64,000 nt of DNA. Source: Elsinoe arachidis (taxonomy: Eukaryota > Ascomycota > Dothideomycetes > Myriangiales > Elsinoaceae). Position numbers and translations under genes: made by a program. This document shows positions 46,051-57,756 of this stretch, piece by piece; position 1 is the first letter of the stretch; each line of letters opens with the position of its first letter. The notes under the pieces are model-generated. The model was not told where the DNA came from. It saw only the letters and a list, made by a program, of their open reading frames with translations, and did no database searches. The stretch spans positions 1,922,001-1,986,000 of the forward strand of contig JAAPAX010000010.1 in assembly GCA_013372555.1 (NCBI GenBank), given 5' to 3'.

Positions 46051-46665
46051 CTAATTCCACCACGGGATCCAAGGGTTGTCGGTCTGCATGATCTGGCCGG
46101 GTCGGGTGGGAACCGAGTAGACGGTGGAGAAGTCGTGTTCCGTGACTTTCACGAGGATTTTAGTGACTGCGTCGAGGAGGCCGAATGAGAGGAAGTTGGG
46201 ATGTCTCTCTACCTTCTGGTCAGTATTGGGCATGGTGCAAATCAGCGGCGGGATTCTTACCGCCAACGACAGCCTCAAGCTGGTACATCATAAGGTGAAC
46301 GTCGACGTACCAAGCCTTGATGAATACCCTAACACCGTTGATGGTGAGGAGAGTACGGGTGGGCTGAGAAGCAAGACTTGATGGGAAGAAACGGAATGCC
46401 TGGTGTGCACCGGCCGGAATATCGTCACGACGGACGAGGTCCTTGATAGCAGCGTCCTCGACCTTGCCGCCAAGGAGAAGACCTTCAGCCGTGGCATCCT
46501 CGGCTGTGTAGGCTATAGCACGTTAGTGGTCGTGTCAAAGGGATAGTCCCCAGAGGAGAACGTACTGGCGACTTCTGCGTTACCGAAACTAGGCTCAACA
46601 GGTGCGGCGAGGGCGATCCCCTGCAAGACCGCCAAGGGCAAAAGTAGAGCAGTGTTGAAACGCAT
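46051..46665 (-). pseudogene. Secreted protein gene, frame-broken
   Basis: From ATG 46665 the minus strand encodes a clear signal peptide, MRFNTALLLPLAVLQGIALA, followed by APVEPSFGNAEVASTF; cleavage after ALA is likely. The frame stops at TAG near 46515, but a neighbouring frame at once continues with AYTAEDATAEGLLLGGKVED and then SSLASQPTRTLLTINGVRVF, ending near 46300. A possible GTTCAC...GACCAG intron then leads in phase to KVERHPNFLSFGLLDAVTKI and a C-terminus NPWIPWWN with a stop at 46051. The first break needs a frameshift, so the gene looks damaged or has an unusual intron. Family not recognised. Confidence 0.55.
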
Positions 46666-46699
46666 ATCGAGTTCTTTCGATGTTGGCTGAATTTCCCGA

Positions 46700-47450
46700 G
46701 ACTGAAGAAACTAGATGTTGTATGCTGTGGATTTAAGGTCGGTTCTTTCCTGCCATCTTTATATTTCTCTACACCCGCGCCAACTTTTGGGGTTGTCAAA
46801 ATACGCACATGTTGCAATTACTCTGCTTCAGAGCTTCGCATTCGCATTGGCCGTGACCTCCGAGGATCCGAGGATACGAGACTGCCCTCATGTAAACAGT
46901 GCTATTTCGGTCACGGATGCATGGTGGCGCAGCGATATTCAGACATGGTAGTCCACAACCGATCCTCTAGTGACACGGTCAATCAGGGCAAGTATCCTCT
47001 TCGGACAATCTCGGGGCGAAGGTATAGAGCCCTTTGTGATCAGCGAAACGCGTCGAAGCTTTGCTCTTGTCGTGGGACAGAGTCAAAGACTGTCTACCAC
47101 GCAAATGAAATCGTACTCGTATACCAAATGCCATAAAGGTCGTAGGGCGCATCCGAGGTCTTACAGTACATTGAGGCTTTGAGGTCACTAGAGCAAGACG
47201 ATACATAGCAATACGTGCCAGACGACAAGGTTTGTAGCATGGTAGGTCTTTGCCCATGTTAGGCTTCCAAGAACAAAGAAGCTTTGAAGCCCTCCATTTC
47301 TATACCTCGAGTGCTTCTAGGGTTTCCAAAAACAATTGTATCCTCAGATATCATGCCACTTGTCTTTAATGAGCAGACAGGGCACCAAAACCATGACGGA
47401 GGAATTCTTCTCCGCTGCATCGGCGCGTGAGACGATCAGTCGTCGTGGTC
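46700..47450. other. Spacer between the two secreted-protein genes
   Basis: Ordinary, non-RIP'd composition. Small frames on both strands overlap and show no domain. The two genes point away from each other, so the interval probably holds both promoters. Confidence 0.5.
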
Positions 47451-47452
47451 AG

Positions 47453-47461
47453 GTATTTAAA
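47453..47461 (+). promoter_or_regulatory. TATA-like box TATTTAAAC
   Basis: It lies about 100 bases upstream of ATG 47558, a normal distance for a fungal core promoter with a short 5' leader. Confidence 0.5.
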
Positions 47462-47557
47462 CAACGGCATGCCCCTCCAGCCCGGCCAGTCAGACCGATC
47501 TCGACAATTCGGAATTCATCCACCTACCGTACTATCACAATTCCCACCGCAAGCACA

Positions 47558-48039
47558 ATGCAGATTCCAGCTCTGATTACGCTTCTTCTTGCAAGGTACG
47601 ATACTTACCCAGTGTGACGAGGTGGTCATCATGCCGCCTAAGATACAAGTTCGTCTAGGGTTCCCTTCGCGCCGGGACCCATGTTGCCTGCCAGGCTCAC
47701 GAGGCTACGCCCTTCCCTCAAGCAACTCATACGACCAGCTGACTTTGACGTGCAGTACCACCTTGGCTTGCCGCTGCCGTCAGGACGGATCCCCCCAGAA
47801 GCCTATCGATATTTCTGCCACTGAAGCAGCATGTGACGATGTTGGCGGCACAACCGTCAACGGCCAAACTGATAACGTATTGGTCAGTCTGGCGAGCGTG
47901 TCTCGTGTCATACCAATGTGTCTGACCATGTTTCCAGTGTGCCGGAGCTCCTCATGCCAAATTCGACGATAGATGTCAGGCCTACACCAAAAAGTACACT
48001 AACATTCCCAATCTGCACTCTACTTGTGGCCGGAAATAG
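47558..48039 (+). CDS. Small cysteine-rich secreted protein (effector-like), at least two introns
   Basis: ATG 47558, in the context CACAATG, opens the hydrophobic signal-type sequence MQIPALITLLLA, followed by a GTACGA donor at 47596. A Cys-rich middle exon reads TLTCSTTLACRCRQDGSPQK, then ATEAACDDVGGTTVNGQTDN, ending at 47876. Intron 47877-47937 has a GTATTG donor, GTCTGAC branch and CAG acceptor. The last exon reads CAGAPHAKFDDRCQAY, then NLHSTCGRK, and stops at TAG 48039. Eight or nine Cys would be in the mature protein of roughly 110 residues. The exon 1/2 junction could not be resolved in phase (GTCTAG near 47659 is one acceptor). No homolog recognised; the RIP'd surroundings suit an effector. 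Confidence 0.68.
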
Positions 48040-48344
48040 AGGCGGTCGACAACTCGAGCACTGAAACGCAGCAGGAGTGTGGAAGTATCTCTAGTCGGGA
48101 TGTTGTTTGTCTAAGCAGCAAGTCGATAAGTCGAGTGAGCTTCGACTAGGTGTGCTTTGCTACGTAGCTAGTTAGGGTATAAATATGTAGCTTAGCGGAA
48201 GGAAATGCAGGTGCTCTACTATTATTAGTCCGTTCCTAATTAGAATACTAAACGGAAGTTAGAGCTAACTAGAGGTTTTTTTTTTTTGCGTGGGGTAGAG
48301 TTAGAGTATAGCTAAGAGTAACCTAGACTAGAGGTTTCTTTATT
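48040..48344. other. Right edge of gene island 2
   Basis: TpA-rich DNA returns from about 48160. An eleven-T run at 48278-48288 and two copies of CTA(A/G)(C/T)TAGAATACTA are present. The word CTAACTAGAATA, which is also the TSD of the LINE at 4233, lies directly before the LINE tail. Confidence 0.45.
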
Positions 48345-50100
48345 TCTAACTAGAATACTATTTATTTATTTATTTCTTTATTAACTCTTATAAGCTATAG
48401 ATAGGCTAAGTACCTATATAAGCTATCTATTATATAAATCTTACCTTAGTATTCGAGACGAATACCTCTACTTATATATCTCTCTTTAAAATAAAAAACT
48501 AACTTAAGAGCTATCTCGAATTATAAAGCCTCTCTTTAGTAAAGTAAGAAGATACTACTTACTATACTCGTATAGCCTATTACTAACTAGCTCTACTCTC
48601 TTAGACTTATAAAGTAGTTATTAATTATATTTGTCTAAGAGAGTTATAGTCTATAGTCTTCCTTTTTAGTTCTAGTTAAGGATGCTTATATACGAGTAGT
48701 TTACTTAAGAAACTTAATACTCGCCTTTATAACTCTTATATTAGTAGCCTATTTCTCCTTAGGACTATCTAGGAGTACTCTATTATATAGGTTATTTGTT
48801 AGAGGTAGATTATATTAATACTAGTAAGTATATATAATAATCTACTAGAGTAGTATAAGGATAGCTCTAATTCTATAGTACAAATAATACTTAAGAAAAT
48901 CAAGTTCCTCCGGTAGTATATACTAAAGTTAGAGCCTATATATATAAGCTATCCGAAGCTAGCTAGACTCTGAATTCTTATAGCTAATTAGCGCCTAATG
49001 CCTAAGCTCCTAAAAATACCTATAATATTATTCCTTCTACTCTAACTACTAATTAGATATAATAGGTCTCTCTATCTATCTCTAGTAGCTTTCTTAATAG
49101 CTACTCTCTATTTAGTCTAACATTAGTAGGTAAGTATTATATATTATATATTCTCGCTTAGTGCTCTATACTTATATATAGGTAATATTACCTTATCGAT
49201 TCTAGCTATAAAGGATAGAAGAAAGGTATTACTAGTCCTTGCTTAGATAAGAATAGTAGCTTATTCTCTCCTTAGATTACTATAGAGTCTAACTATATAC
49301 TTACCTAGTAGTACTTAATCTAAGGTATAGGTATAGCTTCTAAAGATTAGCTTTTAAGCTTCTTTCTAATTCTATTAGATATTCTTATTAATAAGTTTAG
49401 TAATTGCCTTACGTTTATAGATACGAATTATTAAATTATAACTTAGGCTCTATATAGGTATAGTTATAGCCTTTACTACCTTATCTACTATATAGTTATC
49501 TAGGATATTTCTATATACTAGAACCTATCTAAACTCGAGGCGCTAGCTTTCTATTACTTTCTCTTAGAGAAAAAAGAAGAGCTACTAAATTACTTTAAAT
49601 ATAGAAGTACTACTTCTTCTTTATTTAATATAGTAGAGAATAACTTTACTATTAGTAAAGATCTAGATCTTTCCTAGCTTTTACTTCTACTCTAGTTATA
49701 TATATTACTTAAATGCCTAGTAATATAGCCTTTGCCTCTACTAACGCTATAGAGTATATTAAGGTTTAGTCTATTATCTTATAAACGAGTATAGTAGGTA
49801 TAACTTCCTATATACTCTATTAGAAGACTACTATAACTTCTATAAGTTTATTCCTATAGAATATATCTATATATAGCACTAGCTACATTAGAGTTAATAA
49901 GATAATTAGATCGCGCTCCTCTATTACTATAGCTTCTATATCTACTACTCTAATAGCTACTAAGTCTAACTATAGATAAGACTCGAAACTTTACTAGGTT
50001 ATTAGTCTAAATATATTATTAAGAAGTAGCTACTTCTAATAATTCTTAAGTATTACTATAATTGGACTTATAAATTTATTACTAGACTTAAGGAGAGTCT
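48345..50100 (-). mobile_element. LINE (Tad-like) fragment with RNase H, RIP-dead, second copy
   Basis: It is homologous to 4233-5398, in the same orientation, and extends further right. The TTTATTTATTTATTT run at the left is the TAAA 3' tail on the minus strand. RNase H reads VEAKAILLGI and IFTNSKVILYYIK near 49735-49620, then NIQDNYIVDKVVKA near 49500. The upstream (5') boundary is unclear; DNA to the right may hold reverse transcriptase but no motif was recognised. A solo LTR interrupts it at 48797-49027. Confidence 0.75.
48797..49027. mobile_element. Solo LTR (231 bp) with 5-bp TSD TTATT
   Basis: Comparison with the uninterrupted LINE copy at 4233-5398 shows an extra block here. It starts TGTTAGAGG and ends CTATAATA (CA to TA). 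TTATT stands at 48792-48796 and again at 49028-49032. No matching LTR of an internal element is present in the window, so its family is unknown. Confidence 0.85.
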
Positions 50101-51551
50101 ACTATTTTATACTTAAGAAGTAGGTAGGTAGTATAGATACCGCTCTTACTACTATAGTAGCTACCTTACGTTCTAGTCGTTTCTACGTAGGTATAATATC
50201 TACTTTATCTACGATAGCCTCGTAGAATACTATCTTAAAGACTAATGTTATCTATAAGTAATATCGATAACCTAATAAGAGAGATATATAGTCTTCTTTA
50301 AGAACTAGAGATTTCTTCTTCGACTAAAGAATTTTGCTAGCACTAAGACTTTATACTAATTTAGGAAAGAAGTACTTAGAGATTTATACTTTATTATCTT
50401 TATTAAGCCTACTAGAGTAGCTACTAGTAATAAGTGAGGCTACGCTCTATATATAGATAGAGGGAGTAGATCTATATAAATCTAGTACTAATAAGCTCTA
50501 TTAGAACGATTTATAGCTATATATAGTCTAAGAGTATCTATAGATTATAGTCTTTAAACTATTATAACTTTAATCTATCTTTTCGCTAGGTAAGTTCTAT
50601 TACTAAGATTCTAGTAGAGATATATAGAAAGAGCTCTCCCCTAGCTCCTTAACCTAGAACCTTTATATCTTAGAATATTCTTCCTTACTATAAAGTATAA
50701 TCTATATTATTTACCTTTAATCTACTATTCTACGAACTTACTCTTTAGCTTTACTTTAATACTATATATTCTCGTAATAGGTAAGATCTGTTTATCGTGT
50801 TTGCTATATAATACTTTAGCTATATAGATATATAATAAGTATTAACCTAGATAGATATTAATCGAACGTTCTATACCTTATATCGAATACTAAATAAGGC
50901 TACAAAGTTTTGTTCTAGAGCTAGTATAGGAGATTAGTAGTAAATTAATAGCTCGACGAGCTATTACTAGTCTAGGTACTAATAGTATATAAGCTTTAGC
51001 GAAACTATTTACGTTTAAAGAGGAATTATCGAAGAGTCCGTTTCTAGACTTTAAGAAATACGAAATATAGAGCTATCTTTCTATACTTAAACGGATTTAG
51101 ACATTATTATTCTTAACTAAGGACGAACACTTAGAGGCTATCTTCTTTAATCTTAGTGTTTTAGTAGATCTAGTCTTTTTTAGTATAATTAGTATAATAT
51201 TAGTAGTAGCCGAGGCCGAGAGATAGGGCTAAGCTACTTTAATACCTCTAGAAGATAGTAAGAAGTTATATAAGTATCGCATTTAGTAGATTAACTTAGC
51301 TATATAAAGACGTAAGATTATAGTTACTCTATACTAGTTAGTACTACTAAATTAAGAAGTTATAGATAACTAATTACGCGTGCTCCTTACTAGCCTCCTC
51401 TCTACTACTTTACTCGTATAGCTCGAGAAAGTATATAAGCCTCTAGAGATTACTAGTAACTATTGGATTAATACTCGAGACTTTAGCCTTAACTAGATTA
51501 ACTATAGTATTAAGGTTAATAAGGACTATAAGCGCTATATATAGTATATAG
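50101..51551. other. RIP'd interval left of gypsy B, not assigned
   Basis: It may include the upstream part of the LINE, but no catalytic motif could be read on either strand. Confidence 0.35.
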
Positions 51552-51753
51552 TAATACAAGATAGATTACGAACTAGATTTAGTTACTATCTAGGTTAGAG
51601 AGGTTATATAATCTCGGCTCGTAGCCTAGGCTTCTAGCCGCTTTGCTCTTAATATCTCGCGTGCTTTATAGACTAGTTTCTCTTCTTCTTTTCTAACTCT
51701 TAATATCTTAACGAATAGACGTAATTAACCTCTTATCTTGCTAGTTGTAATTA
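51552..51753 (+). repeat. 5' LTR of gypsy B
   Basis: It is 202 bp, begins TAATACAAGATAGATTA (from TG) and ends GTAATTA (from CA). It pairs with 57550-57751 and, inverted, with 10745-10945. Confidence 0.92.
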
Positions 51754-52049
51754 CTATATCGAGAGTTCTACTTATCGCGATCGAGTAATAGAGCTATCGA
51801 ATTATCTAGTACTTCTACTACTTATATAACCTCTAATAACTATAACTTACAAAGAACTAAAGAACTAAAGAAGCTATTATAACTATAGTTCTCGCGTATA
51901 CTATAATAGATCTCTACTACCGCTACGTAAGTTAATACCGCGATTATAAGAAGAAGGTAATAAGTTAAGTTATAGACGACTCCTAAAGGAAGTAGGCTAC
52001 TAGCTAAATTTTTAATATTCTCTTTGTTACGCGTTAACTTTTATACTAT

Positions 52050-53490
52050 AATCTATAACTAACCTTACCGAGTATAGCTCGTTCTAACTCTAGCGATAAC
52101 TACTATTCTAGTAAGATATCTCCTTCTACTAACAACAATAACGAAGCTATCTAGTTAGCCTACTATAACCTTATTATCCTTAGCGATGCTAACCTTAGGT
52201 AGAGACTTTAAGAGATAGATAGAATAAGTACTCTACGTAAGGCTTTTACGTTCGTTAAGTCTATCTATAATAAGTAGGTTAAGGTATATAACTCTATATA
52301 CTCTAATACTCTTAACCTACGTAACTAGTTAGACACTACTTAGTCCGAGCTAGATATAGCTAATAACATAGTAGATAACCTTACTATCTAAGTCGCGCGC
52401 TACCTCGTAGACGTTAGTAAGCTTAAGACCGAGCTAGTCTAGTTAAGAACTAAGATAGAATACACTATACTAGCTTCTTCTATACGAGGTATTACCTTAT
52501 TAGAGAAGATACTAGACTCTACTATGTTTAGTAGCGGCACTCTAGAGTAGTTTAAGGTCTTTAAGTACTAGATAAAGAACAAGATATATACTAACGTAGA
52601 CCGCTACCTAACTAAGTTAGTATAATTCGTATACCTCTACTCGCGCCTTACTAGAGAAGTATATACCCTCGTTATAGACTCTACTAGTAATAATACTCTC
52701 GACGTCGATATAGGTCTAGCTCTACTAGCCTAGCACTTCGAAGACCCTAACTATAAGGCTACTATATATACTTAGTTTACTAGCCTATTCTAGTGTAATA
52801 GCTTATTTAATTCGTTTATTAGCGAGTTTAATAAGTACGCTCTCTATACTAAGATCGCTAATAACGAGTAGCTCTACTAGTTATACTAGAAGATCTCTAG
52901 TGAGCTATATACTACTCTTATTAATTTTAACACTAACGACCTTACTGCCTTTATCGCTAAGGCTCGTACTACTAACTATAACATCTAATAGAGTAACCTT
53001 ATTACTAAGTGTACTTAGGCCCTACGCTCTATACTAGCTATAAGCTATACCTCTAGCGCTCTAACTTGTGTTTCTTATTCTACCTCTACTTCTACTACTT
53101 CTCTTACTACCTTCTACTCTATAGCCGGAAGTACTCTATAGCCTTTTTGCCTCCCTTAGCTACTTATCTATTACGCCTACGAAAAGCCTAGTTATATCTC
53201 TACTAAGTATATAGCTAGTGCCTCTAAGAAGGCTACTTACGCTACTACTTGCCTCTCTTATACTATTAGCGCTATAGAGGAGATATAGTAGCTTTAGGAC
53301 TATTTAGCCGAGTTAGGTAGCTAAGTTTAATCTAGCTCGGCTTATAACATAGATCTAGTTTAGTCTTAGTTCGACCTTAACATAGATTACGAGTTAGCTA
53401 ACCTATCTAATTAGAGAAATAACTAGCTAGAGAACAAGTCTTATTCTCTAGCGGAATAAGAGTAATTCGAGATAAACCCGGAGGTATATA
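52050..53490 (+). pseudogene. Gag of gypsy B
   Basis: A plus frame of about 470 codons encodes a capsid-type protein (LTREVYTLVIDSTSNNTLDV in its middle). It ends in a nucleocapsid zinc knuckle, YYAYEKPSYISTKY at about 53169-53210, in which all three Cys and the His of C-x2-C-x4-H-x4-C are Tyr. The spacing is exact, so the replacement pattern itself identifies the motif. Confidence 0.85.
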
Positions 53491-56400
53491 GTTAATAAAT
53501 AGCATCGTTAGCTACTATATTCCCGCTATTATAACTCCTATTACTATCTATAACCTCTATAACTGCTCTCGTACTATTATACTTTAAGCCTTTATCGATA
53601 CTAGTACGCTTATTAGCGCTATAGTTAATTATAACGTCCTCGATAAGTTAAAGAGCTTCGGCTATCTCGTCGCGCTAGCTAGTTCTATCTAACTCTAAGC
53701 CTATAATAGTGTCCTAATAGAATAAGTTACTTATAGTATACCTCTTACTACTACTATCTCTAGTAAGCTAAATACTCTTACTATCTTCTATATTATAGAT
53801 ATTAGCTATTTTAATATTATCCTTAGCCTCGGCTAGCTTAAAGCTAATAGGGCTACTATTAACTATAAATACGGCTAAGTTATATATAAAGAAGAGTTTT
53901 TACTAGTCGTCGTTAAGTAGTAGTAGCTATAGCTAATTAAAGAGCTAAGATCTAGATCTAAGCTAGGCTTAGATCTAGAAGTCTAACTTAGTAAAGCCTC
54001 TACTCTAGTTTAGAACTAGTTCGGATTTAGTTTAGCTCGTAAACTAGATTCTAGCTCGGATGCTAAGATAGACTACTCTAGCCTATATCGCCTACTAGCT
54101 CTTAGGTTAAACTTTAAGCTAAATTAGAGAGAGTTTAAGCTAGCCTCCTATAGTACTTAGTTAATATATAAGTTCTCTTATATACCTACCTACGTAAATA
54201 ACACTAAGCTAGAGAGACCTATAATTGCTTTTATTAGTGCTACTACCTTCGCGTTAGTAGCTAAGTACTAAGAGAACTAAGAGAACGAGGTATTTATAAT
54301 CTCTATAAAGGACATCGAAGACTACTACCGAATAGCCTTCGAGCTAGAACTAGACTCTATAGTAGTTCTTCTAGAGGAGCTACGTAAGTTCGCTAATGTC
54401 TTCTCTAAGGAGTAATCTAATACTCTTCCTCTATATCGACTAGATTTCGATAACTATATTACTCTTAAGAACAGCGCTAAGCTACTATATACTAAACCTC
54501 TATACTACCTATCTCTCGAGAAGCTTAATATAGTAGAGTAGTTTATTCGTAAATACCTTAATAAAGGCTTTATTATACTAAGCTTAGCTAGCTATTTCTT
54601 ATCTATTCTCTTTGTCTATAAGCTAGATAAAGGACTCTACCTTTATATAGATTACTATAGCCTTAACGAGGTAACTAAGCAAGATATTTACCTACTACTA
54701 CTTATTAAAGAGACGCTTATATAAGTAAGTAAAGCTAAGTAGTTTAGTAAGATTAATATCTATTAAGCCTTCTACTACCTCTATAACTCTGTTAATAGTA
54801 AGGACCTTACTATGTTCTCTATATATATAGGCAACTTTAAGTAGCTAGTAATACCTTTTAGCCTTACTAATATACCTACTATATAGTAGAGGTTTATAAA
54901 TTATAACTTTGTCGATATACTAGAACACTTTATATCGATCTATCTTAACGATATTCTTATCTATACCGATAGCACTCGCTAGGAACACGCTAAGTATATT
55001 AAGCTAGTACTCTAGCGACTTTACAAGTTAGGCCTAAATACTAATATTAAGAAGAGCAAGTTCTACCTAACAGAAGTAAAGTATCTTAGTATTATTATTA
55101 GCTAAGATAGAGTTAAAATAGACCTTAAGAAAGTAGAAGCTATTAAAGTATAGAAGTAACTAGCCTCTAGTAATACTACTTAGGTTAGAAGCTTTATTAG
55201 CTTCTATAGCTATTATCGCTACTTTATTAAGAGATTTAGCTCTATCGCTAAGCTATTAAATAATCTACTTAAGAAGGATACTACACTATAGAACGATAGG
55301 TATACTACTATATTTAACTATATAAAGTACACTATTACTAGCGCGTCTATTCTTGTGTACTTCGACTACTCGAAGTAAATTATGCTAGAAACTAATGTCT
55401 CTGATACTACTACTATAGGAATTCTCTTCTAATATAATAGAGCTAACGTTCTTCGGTCTATTACTTTCTTTAGTAAATCTATAAACGAAGCTAAACGTAA
55501 CTATACTATCTATAATAAAGAGCTATTAGCTATCGTCTAAGTCTTTAAGGAGTAGGCCTCTAAGCTTATAAGCACTTAATCTAATAAGGCTATTTATGTC
55601 CTTACTAACTACTAGTCCTTAATATACTTTATAAGGACTTAGAAGCTATTATACTACTAAGCTTACTAGGCTCTCTACCTCGCGTAGTTTAACTTTAAGA
55701 TTATATATAGGCCTAGTGCTACTAATAGTAAAGCTAACGTACTTACGAGAAGGAATAGAGATATACTATACTTAAAAGAGAACTCTAATCTACACTAGAT
55801 ACTATTACTATATAAGGTGCTCGATTTATACATTATTAACGAGCTAAATCTAGGTCGTATCTAAACTAGATTACTAATTTAGGCTAAACTAAAATCTAGT
55901 TCGCTATCTAGTTCGCTATCTAGTTTACTATCTATACTATTACCTATCTTAGCTACCGAGCTAGAGGTCTATATAGTACCTATCTTAGCCTCTAAAAATT
56001 AGCCTTTACTACTATTTAACGAAGTAGCTAAAGCTAACCTATAGAACTCTAACTTTAAGTTAGTTCATAGCGTCTACTATATAATAGAGGCCTTCCTAAA
56101 GAGGAAATAGTTACTATCGACTAACGTTACTATCGAGAAGAGAATACTATAGGCTAATAGCTAGTTAATTGTCCTCTATTATATAGCTACAAAAGTTATA
56201 TAGGAAGTTTATAACTCGAAGAATTACATATATAGGAAAGCCGCTAAGATAGCTACTATAATTAAGATAACCTTCTATATTCCCGGATATAATAGTAACG
56301 TAAAGAGGTTCGTTGCTAATTACTATAACTATAAGCGTTCGAAAGCTTACTATAGCCTCCTAGCTAGTCTTCTAATACCTCTACCTATTCCGGAAAGGCC

Positions 56401-57500
56401 TTAGTAGTATATTACTATAGACTTCGTTACTAGTCTACCTCTAGTAGATAGCTATAATACTATACTCTATGTCGTTAACTACCTAACTAAAGAATAACAC
56501 TTAATCCTTTACTTCTTAGGCGATAGAGGTATATTAGTGTTTAAGACTACTAAGCTCTTATTCTTCTACATGTAGAAACTATATAGTCTACTTAATAGTA
56601 TTACCTCTAATTGTAGTTCTTAGTTCGTTAGCGACGTTTAGAATAGGCTCTACTAGATCCTAAAGATTATAGCTAAACTCTCTACTATAGGGTACCCCTA
56701 GATAGATAGCTAGTTAGAAGTTATAAACTATAAGTTTAAGCGAGTTATCCGTTCGTACGCTATATACTTTAGTAATTAGACTCTTATTCTACTAATTATA
56801 GAGTTCTCTATAAATACTAGCCTCTCGAATAGTACTAAGTTATTACTATTCGAAGTAATAAGAGGTTATAGACTAAGGATAAGCTTCTAACTACCTTCCG
56901 ATACGCTATTAAGAAGAGCTAAGCTTAATAAGGCTAATATCTATACTCTCGCTAAGTAGCTAGAAGAGGTATTAGTTATCGCTAAGACTAACCTCGCTAT
57001 TGCTTAATTACGTATAGTAGAATAAACTAATAAGTACTAGCTACCGATAGAGTTCGAGGTTAACGATCTAGTATAGCTATTAACAAAGAACCTCTACCTA
57101 TATAGTAACCTTAAACTACTACTAAAAAGAGTTAGTCCCTATAGAGTATTAGAGAAACGTTTACTACTAGTATATAAGCTCGAGCTACTAGCTATGTTAT
57201 AACGTATATACTCTATATTCTATACTAACCTCCTTACTAAGTATTCGAATAATCCTCTACTAGGTTAAGCCTTTAAAGAGCTACTACTAGTAGAAGTTAA
57301 TAGTAAAGAGGAGTATAAGGTTAATAACGTTATTAATATATATAGACTATATAGTAAACTTGTCGCTTATATTAGCTAGAAACGCTATCTAGAGGATCTT
57401 ACTTAGTAGCTAATTAACAATCTTAAAGAAGTAGCTAATATACTACGTAACTATCTAGAGTTATATAAGGATAAACTAAAGCTAAGCTAGATTAATAGAG
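53491..57500 (+). pseudogene. Pol of gypsy B: protease, RT, RNase H, integrase, chromodomain
   Basis: The protease motif AFIDTSTLISAI is near 53590. Reverse transcriptase has SIYLNDILIYTD with the catalytic box at 54941-54952, the first Asp of YLDD changed to Asn. RNase H has NYTIYNKELLAIV near 55500. Integrase includes PLPIPERPxQYITIDFVTSL near 56380-56440 and VVNYLTKE. A chromodomain at about 57310-57470 reads EEYKVNNVINIYRLYSKLVA, then DLTxxLINNLKEVANIL, matching E.EVE.ILD and TWEP..NL. Stops are overwhelmingly TAG/TAA. Confidence 0.9.
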
Positions 57501-57549
57501 AAGCTATATAATAGCGTTCGAGAGTAAACGCGTTCGAGAGAGAGAGTAG

Positions 57550-57751
57550 TAATACGAGATAGATTATAAACTAGATTTAGTTACTATCTAGATTAGAGAG
57601 GTTACGTAATCTCGGCTCGTAGCCTAAGCTTCTAGCCGCTTCGCTCTCGATATCTCGTATACTTTATAGACTAGTTTCTTCTCTTCTTTTCTAACTCTCG
57701 ATATCTTAACGAATAGACGTAATTAACCTCTTATCTTACTAGTCGTAATTA
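57550..57751 (+). repeat. 3' LTR of gypsy B
   Basis: It is 202 bp, the same length as the 5' LTR, and is followed by the duplicated TATAG. Confidence 0.92.
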
Positions 57752-57756
57752 TATAG

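Larger units (their letters stand above)
51552..57751 (+). mobile_element. Complete Ty3/gypsy chromovirus, family B (6200 bp, TSD TATAG)
   Basis: The 202-bp LTRs (51552-51753 and 57550-57751) are equal in length and the 5-bp duplication TATAG is at 51547-51551 and 57752-57756. Coding on the plus strand follows the order gag with zinc knuckle, protease, reverse transcriptase, RNase H, integrase, chromodomain. Hundreds of codons are readable with TAA/TAG as almost the only stops. A partial inverted copy is at 9887-10945. It is a different family from gypsy A: LTRs are unrelated and gag differs. Confidence 0.94.
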
